Below, one piece after another: positions 58,983 through 64,000 of a stretch of 64,000 nt of DNA. This stretch comes from Brotaphodocola faecis (GTDB taxonomy: Bacteria; Bacillota; Clostridia; Lachnospirales; Lachnospiraceae). The stretch spans positions 1 to 64,000 of the forward strand of contig NZ_JBBMFJ010000005.1 of NCBI RefSeq assembly GCF_040096075.1, given 5' to 3'. Positions within the stretch are counted from its first letter, which is position 1, and every line of letters starts with the position of its first letter. The notes under the pieces were generated by a model, which saw only the letters and a program-made list of their open reading frames with translations, was not told the origin of the DNA and did no database searches. A program made the position numbers and the translations under genes.

Positions 58983-60167
58983 ATGAAGAAAACAATCTAT
59001 TTGGATAATGCGGCAACAACCAAAACCAGACCGGAAGTTGTAGAGGCTATGCTTCCGTACTTTACCGAGTTTTACGGAAACCCGTCTTCTATTTACAGCT
59101 TCTCTGACGAGCCGAAGAAGGCAGTAGCAAACGGTCGTGAGATCATTGCAAAATCAATTGGCGCAAAGACCAATGAGCTGTACTTTACCGGCGGCGGCAG
59201 CGAGTCCGACAACTGGGCATTAAAGGCAACCGCAGAGGCATACAAGAGCAAGGGCAACCACATCATCACCAGCAAGATCGAGCATCACGCAATCCTGCAT
59301 ACCTGCGAGTGGCTGGAGAAAAACGGTTTTGAGGTTACTTACATCGACGTAGACGAGAACGGTGTTCTGAAGTTAGACGAGTTAAAGAAAGCCATCCGCC
59401 CGACTACCATCCTCATTTCCGTTATGTTCGCAAACAATGAGATCGGAACCATTCAGCCGATTAAGGAGATTGGCCAGATTGCGAAAGAGCATGGCATCCT
59501 GTTCCACACCGACGCCGTTCAGGCATACGGACATGTGCCGATCAACGTAGATGAGTTAAACATCGACATGATGAGTGCCAGCGGCCACAAGATCAACGGA
59601 CCGAAGGGCATCGGCTTCCTCTACATCCGTACTGGTGTGAAGATCCGTTCCTTCATCCATGGCGGCGCGCAGGAGCGCAAACGCCGTGCAGGTACTGAGA
59701 ACGTAACCGGCATTGTTGGTTTCGGCAAGGCAGCAGAGATCGCTGCTGCAAGCATGGAAGAACGCTCCAAATATGAGAGCGAGCTGCGTGACTACCTGAT
59801 GGACCGTGTAATGGCAGAGATTCCGTACGCACGCATCAACGGCAGCCGTGAGAACCGTCTTCCGAACAACGCAAACTTCTCCTTCCAGTTTATCGAGGGT
59901 GAGTCTATGCTGATCATGTTAGACGACAAGGGTATCTGCGGTTCCAGCGGTTCCGCATGTACTTCCGGTTCTCTGGATCCGTCCCATGTCCTGCTTGCCA
60001 TCGGTCTTCCTCATGAGATCGCCCATGGCTCCCTGCGCTTAACCTTAAGCGAGGAGACCACCAAAGAGGACATCGACTACACCGTAGACAACTTAAAGGC
60101 AATCGTGGCAAGACTGCGCAGCATGTCCCCGCTGTACGAGGATTTCATCAAGCATCAGGCAAAGTAA
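58983..60167 (+). CDS. iscS: Cysteine desulfurase (IscS/NifS type)
   Basis: 394 residues. PLP-binding Lys in SASGHKINGPKGIGFLYI and active-site Cys in GSSGSACTSGSLDPSHVL, the short-loop group I arrangement. It takes sulfur from cysteine for Fe-S clusters (with the downstream scaffold) and tRNA thiolation (with mnmA). A MITE separates it from iscU. GGAAAGG precedes the start. Confidence 0.96.
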   Translation: MKKTIYLDNAATTKTRPEVVEAMLPYFTEFYGNPSSIYSFSDEPKKAVANGREIIAKSIGAKTNELYFTGGGSESDNWALKATAEAYKSKGNHIITSKIEHHAILHTCEWLEKNGFEVTYIDVDENGVLKLDELKKAIRPTTILISVMFANNEIGTIQPIKEIGQIAKEHGILFHTDAVQAYGHVPINVDELNIDMMSASGHKINGPKGIGFLYIRTGVKIRSFIHGGAQERKRRAGTENVTGIVGFGKAAEIAAASMEERSKYESELRDYLMDRVMAEIPYARINGSRENRLPNNANFSFQFIEGESMLIMLDDKGICGSSGSACTSGSLDPSHVLLAIGLPHEIAHGSLRLTLSEETTKEDIDYTVDNLKAIVARLRSMSPLYEDFIKHQAK

Positions 60168-60175
60168 TTGGTTTT

Positions 60176-60308
60176 GTAACTGTTCAGTACCCTCACAGTT
60201 ACGGGCAAAAATCCATTGAAAATTGCCTTCGGCAATGGGATTTTTGCCTGCAAGCCCATGTTTTCATACGGTCAGCGCAGTGAATGCGCAGACCTACTGA
60301 ACAGTTAC
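60176..60308. mobile_element. IS66-type MITE, copy 2 (133 bp, inverted)
   Basis: Exact reverse complement of 43035-43167. Flanked by a perfect 8-bp duplication TTGGTTTT (60168-60175 and 60309-60316). Lies between iscS and iscU; the iscU ribosome-binding site AAAAGGAG (about 60323) is just outside. Confidence 0.92.
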
Positions 60309-60339
60309 TTGGTTTTCATAAGAAAAGGAGATTAACACT

Positions 60340-60777
60340 ATGTATTCAGATAAAGTTATGGATCATTTCCAGCATCCGAGAAATGTAGGCGAGATTGAGA
60401 ACGCCAGCGGTGTCGGCACCGTCGGCAACGCAAAGTGCGGTGATATCATGAGAATTTACCTGGACATCGATGACAACGGCATCATCCGGGACTGTAAGTT
60501 CAAAACCTTCGGCTGTGGCGCTGCAGTAGCAACCAGCAGCATGGCAACTGAGATGGTAAAGGGCAAATCCATTCAGGAAGCCCTGGAAGTAACCAACAAG
60601 GCCGTTATGGAGGCCCTGGACGGACTTCCGCCGGTAAAGGTACACTGTTCCTTACTGGCAGAGGAAGCCATTCACGCAGCTCTGTGGGATTACGCTGAGA
60701 AGAACGGCATCAAGATCGAAGGTCTGGAGAAGCCGAAGTCCGATATCAGCGAAGGCGAAGAGGAAGAAGAATATTGA
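60340..60777 (+). CDS. iscU: Fe-S cluster scaffold protein IscU/NifU N-terminal type
   Basis: 145 residues. Three ligand cysteines present: GNAKCGD (about 34), FKTFGCGAAVATSSM (about 58) and VKVHCSLLAEEAI (about 103). Starts MYSDKVMDHFQHPRNVGEI. The acidic tail SEGEEEEEY is extra. Its stop overlaps the TTG start of mnmA. Confidence 0.95.
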   Translation: MYSDKVMDHFQHPRNVGEIENASGVGTVGNAKCGDIMRIYLDIDDNGIIRDCKFKTFGCGAAVATSSMATEMVKGKSIQEALEVTNKAVMEALDGLPPVKVHCSLLAEEAIHAALWDYAEKNGIKIEGLEKPKSDISEGEEEEEY

Positions 60778-61868
60778 TTCAGGCAGAGAACAAAAAGAAA
60801 GTAGTAGTTGGAATGTCAGGCGGCGTCGATTCATCGGTTGCCGCCTGGCTTTTAAAACAGCAGGGGTATGACGTCATCGGCGTCACCATGCAAATCTGGC
60901 AGGATGAAGAGGAGACCGCGCAGCAGGAAAACGGAGGCTGTTGTGGTCTTTCTGCCGTTGATGACGCAAGACGCGTGGCATGGCAGTTAGAGATCCCCTA
61001 CTATGTCATGAACTTCAAAAAGGAGTTCAGGGACAATGTCATGGACTATTTTGTGGGCGAATATTTATGCGGGCGCACTCCGAACCCCTGCATTGCCTGC
61101 AACCGCTATGTAAAGTGGGAGTCCCTGTTAAAGCGAAGCCTCGACATTGGGGCAGATTACATTGCCACCGGCCATTATGCCAGAGTGGAACAGCTGCCAA
61201 ATGGCAGATATGCCTTAAAGAAATCCGCCACCGCGGCAAAGGATCAGACCTATGCACTGTATAACCTGACCCAGGAGCAGCTGTCTCACACGCTCATGCC
61301 TGTTGGCGAGTACACCAAGGACCAGATCCGCAAGATTGCGGAGGATATTGGTCTGCAGGTGGCTCACAAGGCGGACAGCCAGGAAATCTGTTTCATTCCG
61401 GATAATGATTATGCGGGCTTTATTGAGCGCGAGGCAGAAAACGTTCCGGGACCGGGCAATTTTGTGACGGCAGACGGTACGGTCATTGGTCGCCATGAGG
61501 GCATTACCCATTACACCGTCGGCCAGAGAAAGGGCTTAAACCTTGCCATGGGACATCCGGTATTCGTGACGGAAATCCGCCCGGAGACCAACGAGGTGGT
61601 CATTGGCGAGGCGGGAGATGTATTCACGGACACCCTGGTCTGCAATAAGTTAAACTGGATGGCCATTGACGGCCTGCACGGAAAACCGATGGAGGTAAGC
61701 GCCAAGATCCGCTACAGCCACAAGGGCGCTCCCTGCGTCATTGAGGAGATCGGGGAAGACTTGGTGCAGTGCCATTTCTCAGAGCCGGTCCGCGCGGTAA
61801 CCCCGGGACAGGCAGTGGTATTTTACGATGGAGATTATGTAGTAGGGGGAGGGACCATCATCCGATGA
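60774..61868 (+). CDS. mnmA: tRNA-specific 2-thiouridylase
   Basis: 364 residues. PP-loop GMSGGVDSSVAAWLL, catalytic Cys in NPCIACNRYVKW and SQEICFIPD, and the C-terminal VGQRKGLNLAMGHPVFV. It thiolates U34 of Lys/Glu/Gln tRNAs using sulfur from IscS. Predicted start is TTG 60774 overlapping the iscU stop (TTGA); GAGGAAG lies upstream. Confidence 0.94.
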   Translation: MIQAENKKKVVVGMSGGVDSSVAAWLLKQQGYDVIGVTMQIWQDEEETAQQENGGCCGLSAVDDARRVAWQLEIPYYVMNFKKEFRDNVMDYFVGEYLCGRTPNPCIACNRYVKWESLLKRSLDIGADYIATGHYARVEQLPNGRYALKKSATAAKDQTYALYNLTQEQLSHTLMPVGEYTKDQIRKIAEDIGLQVAHKADSQEICFIPDNDYAGFIEREAENVPGPGNFVTADGTVIGRHEGITHYTVGQRKGLNLAMGHPVFVTEIRPETNEVVIGEAGDVFTDTLVCNKLNWMAIDGLHGKPMEVSAKIRYSHKGAPCVIEEIGEDLVQCHFSEPVRAVTPGQAVVFYDGDYVVGGGTIIR

Positions 61869-63124
61869 GAAAAAGAAGTGTATTGTTTGGGGCGGCAGCG
61901 GCGGTTATGCTTATGACAGCCGGGTGTCAGTCAAAATATGAGAAAGTAGACGTGCCGGGAACCACAGCAGAAACTGTGGCCCAGGCCGGAACAGATGCAG
62001 CAGCTCAGGCAGGGAACGATGTGGCCGGACAGGACGCACCTGACCAGACAGCCGGAATCAGTGAGAAAAAGGCAGAACGGACAACAGAGTCAGCACCGAC
62101 TATGGAAACGCGGGATGAAACGGTGTATGTGAAAGCAACGACCTTAAACCTGCGGGTTTCTCCGGCACCGGGCACAGAGGTGATCGCGGCTCCTGCAAAC
62201 GGAACTGCGCTAAAGCGCACCGGTGACAATGGAACCTGGAGTCAGGTAGAGTATGATGGAAAGACCTGCTATGCGGCGTCTGGCTATCTTACAACAGAAA
62301 AGCCGGCAGAAACGGCTGCAGCCTCCGGCCAGAATGCAGAGGCAGGCAGTTCAGCATCTGCTTCCCAGGGTGCAGGCGAAGTAGGCCTGAATATGGACTG
62401 GAAGTACGCTTCCATGTCGAAGATCAACAGCGGAAAGGCGGTTTTGTATCGTTCTGAGGCAGCAGCACGCAAAAATAAAGTAGTCTGCGTCAATGCCGGT
62501 CACGGAACGAAGGGTGGCAGCAGCGTGAAAACCCAGTGCCATCCGGACGGAACCCCGAAGGTGACCAGCGGAACCACTAGCGCCGGCTCTACCACAGCGG
62601 TAGCAGTATCCGGCGGCATGACCTTTGCGGACGGAACCCCGGAGGCGAAGGTAACCCTGGCCATGGCAAAGGTCTTAAAGGATAAGCTTCTGGCCCGGGG
62701 TTACGATGTACTGATGATCCGCGAGAGTGATGATGTCCAGCTGGACAACGTAGCCCGCACCGTGCTGGCCAACAACCTAGCAGACTGCCACGTAGCCCTG
62801 CACTGGGATTCCACGAAAAGCAACAAGGGTGCCTTTTATATGAGTGTTCCCAATGTGGCATCCTACCGCGCCATGGAGCCGGTGGCTTCCCACTGGCAGC
62901 AGCACAATGCCCTGGGCGAGAGCCTGGTGGCAGGTCTGAAAAATGCAGGCGTGAAGATCTTCTCCGGCGGCAGCATGGAGATGGACCTGACCCAGACTTC
63001 CTACTCCACAGTTCCTTCCATTGATATCGAACTGGGAGACGGCGGTTCCGATCATTCAACGGCAACCCTGGATAAGCTGGGAACCGGACTGGCAGACGGT
63101 GTAGACGCATACTTTGGAAAGTAG
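61865..63124 (+). CDS. Lipoprotein N-acetylmuramoyl-L-alanine amidase with SH3 domain
   Basis: 419 residues. Lipoprotein signal MRKRSVLFGAAAAVMLMTAGC, Ala-rich spacer, SH3b domain (about 80-140: VYVKATTLNLRVSPAPGTEVI), then Amidase_3 from about 195 with zinc ligands in NAGHG, PEAKVTLA, ALHWD and the catalytic Glu in IDIELGDGGSDHS. It cleaves peptidoglycan stem peptides outside the membrane. Start overlaps the mnmA stop (ATGA), preceded by GGGGGAGGG. Confidence 0.9.
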   Translation: MRKRSVLFGAAAAVMLMTAGCQSKYEKVDVPGTTAETVAQAGTDAAAQAGNDVAGQDAPDQTAGISEKKAERTTESAPTMETRDETVYVKATTLNLRVSPAPGTEVIAAPANGTALKRTGDNGTWSQVEYDGKTCYAASGYLTTEKPAETAAASGQNAEAGSSASASQGAGEVGLNMDWKYASMSKINSGKAVLYRSEAAARKNKVVCVNAGHGTKGGSSVKTQCHPDGTPKVTSGTTSAGSTTAVAVSGGMTFADGTPEAKVTLAMAKVLKDKLLARGYDVLMIRESDDVQLDNVARTVLANNLADCHVALHWDSTKSNKGAFYMSVPNVASYRAMEPVASHWQQHNALGESLVAGLKNAGVKIFSGGSMEMDLTQTSYSTVPSIDIELGDGGSDHSTATLDKLGTGLADGVDAYFGK

Positions 63125-63187
63125 GTATTTTCAGAAGAAAAATGCGTATAAACGGCATAAAATAGCAAAGAAATAGGGATAGAGATA

Positions 63188-63216
63188 TTTACAATCAGCC
63201 ATTTTTCGTGTATACT
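63188..63216 (+). promoter_or_regulatory. Promoter of tRNA-Ser (TTTACA-17-TATACT)
   Basis: TTTACA (63188-63193), 17-bp spacer, TATACT (63211-63216). Confidence 0.8.
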
Positions 63217-63259
63217 GATTAAGTTATTGCGGCAAAGCGTTACAGTGCCGGTAACGGAT

Positions 63260-63347
63260 GGAGATATACCCAAGTGGCTGAAGGGTCCGCACTCGAAATG
63301 CGGTAGGTTGGGCAACCGGCGCGAGAGTTCAAATCTCTCTATCTCCG
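63260..63347 (+). tRNA. tRNA-Ser (CGA)
   Basis: Class II, 88 nt. Acceptor GGAGATA (63260-63266) pairs with TATCTCC (63340-63346), discriminator G63347. Anticodon stem CCGCA/TGCGG encloses CTCGAAA (CGA). Long variable arm GGTTGGGCAACC. Confidence 0.96.
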
Positions 63348-63350
63348 TAA

Positions 63351-63397
63351 AACAACCGGAATTCCCCGGATCTCCGGGGGTTCCGGTTTTTGTGTTT
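63351..63397 (+). terminator. Terminator after tRNA-Ser
   Basis: AACCGGAA plus CCCCGG, loop ATCT, CCGGGG plus TTCCGG, then TTTTTG. Confidence 0.9.
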
Positions 63398-63456
63398 AGA
63401 GGGAATTTTCCTCTGAACGCGCCTTCATAAAAGTTCCACATGAGAGGAGAAAAGTT

Positions 63457-64000
63457 ATGAAAAAGAAATTTTTAACGGCTCTGGTATCTGCCAGTGTTGC
63501 AGCCCTGGCATTAAGCGGCTGTGGCGGCAAGACTTCCGAGAGCACTGCGGCAGCAGACCAGAACAGCGCTGCAGCAGAGAGCGGCGCTGAGACCGCAGGC
63601 GAGGACGGCGCAAAGAAAGTGCTGCGTTTTGGACAGGCAAACGCAGGCGAGGGCCTGGATATGCAGACTTCCACCAACTCCAGATCCGCGTCCATCGCAG
63701 ATGAGGTAACAGAGAGCCTGCTTCGTTTCGACGATGACAACAATGAGGAGCCGGTTCTGTTAACCGATTTCCCAACCGTTTCTGATGACGGCCTGACCTA
63801 CAGCTTTGAGTTAAAGCAGGGCGTACACTTCACCAACGGCACCGAGCTGACCAGTAAGGATGTTAAGTTTACCTTTGAGCGTATGTTCAACCCGGCTACT
63901 GCTGCAAAGAGTACCGCTTACTTCAACATGATCAAGGGCGCACAGGATATGCTGGCTGGCAACGCCACCGAGCTGGCTGGTTTTGAGGTTGTGGATGATT
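63457..64000 (+). CDS. Peptide/oligopeptide ABC substrate-binding lipoprotein (partial)
   Basis: Open to the end of the window, 181 codons visible. Lipoprotein signal with lipobox LSGC at residues 18-21 and an Ala/Glu/Ser spacer, then KKVLRFGQANAGEGLDMQTS, DEVTESLLRFD, YSFELKQGVHFTNGTELTSKDVKFTFERMF: the SBP family 5 (OppA/DppA) pattern. AGGAGA precedes the ATG. Transport genes would lie beyond the window. Confidence 0.9.
   Translation, partial: MKKKFLTALVSASVAALALSGCGGKTSESTAAADQNSAAAESGAETAGEDGAKKVLRFGQANAGEGLDMQTSTNSRSASIADEVTESLLRFDDDNNEEPVLLTDFPTVSDDGLTYSFELKQGVHFTNGTELTSKDVKFTFERMFNPATAAKSTAYFNMIKGAQDMLAGNATELAGFEVVDD

Noticed and set aside
1..64000. CRISPR array
   Set aside because: No series of regularly spaced identical 25-40 bp repeats was seen.

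Overview
The window looks like chromosomal DNA of a Lachnospiraceae-type clostridium (Bacillota, Clostridia). Evidence: strong AGGAGG ribosome-binding sites, TTGACA/TATAAT promoters, class III fructose-bisphosphatase, a SpoVB/MurJ-like flippase, DUF815, DUF1576 and DUF3783 genes, the divergent NAD-dependent DNA ligase typical of that family, YesM/YesN two-component genes, and oxygen-sensitive 2-hydroxyacyl-CoA dehydratase chemistry. No rRNA genes, CRISPR array or complete insertion sequence is present.

Layout. 1-0.5 kb: five tRNA genes (Asn, Met or Ile2, Asp, Val, Leu). 0.5-7.4 kb: DUF3783 gene, a binding lipoprotein with sensor kinase and response regulator, an HPr-like protein without the phospho-histidine, and a DUF815 ATPase. 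7.5-8.8 kb: tRNA-Arg(ACG) followed by a decayed integrated element (integrase fragment, a probable type I toxin-antitoxin pair, an XRE regulator). 8.9-13.5 kb: crotonase, glnK-amtB with an unusual structured leader, ispE-gntR. 13.6-20 kb: a PrpR-like regulator with a degenerate AAA+ domain, then tartronate semialdehyde reductase, a DapA-family aldolase, glycerate kinase and an AEC permease. 20-34.7 kb: the main catabolic island, with GntR, acyl-CoA ligase, GntR, dehydratase activator, two dehydratase subunits, YkvI-like permease, class III CoA-transferase, second ligase, acyl-CoA dehydrogenase and EtfBA. It is built to activate a 2-hydroxy acid, dehydrate it and reduce the enoyl-CoA. The substrate is not readable from sequence. 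34.7-43 kb: MBL hydrolase, ABC-F, Sir2-like protein, hisHF, ung, uppP, DUF1576.

43-44.7 kb is an accessory patch: a 133-bp IS66-type MITE, a long palindrome, an acetyltransferase, an Fst/par-like type I toxin-antitoxin locus and tRNA-Arg(CCG). 44.7-52.5 kb is housekeeping (queA, rluF, ligA, metA, maf, a (p)ppGpp synthetase). 52.5-55 kb is scarred: ISL3 transposase remnant, truncated mobB, mobA remnant fused in frame to moeA, and a cluster of hairpins. 55-64 kb: SpoVB-like flippase and fbp on the minus strand, then iscS-[MITE]-iscU-mnmA-amidase, tRNA-Ser and the start of an oligopeptide-binding protein.

The strongest unusual signals are two convergent-RNA type I toxin-antitoxin loci, two identical MITE copies each flanked by a perfect 8-bp target duplication, a remnant of a second etfA inside the catabolic island, FadR-type palindromes in front of the island's transcription units, and the glnK leader.
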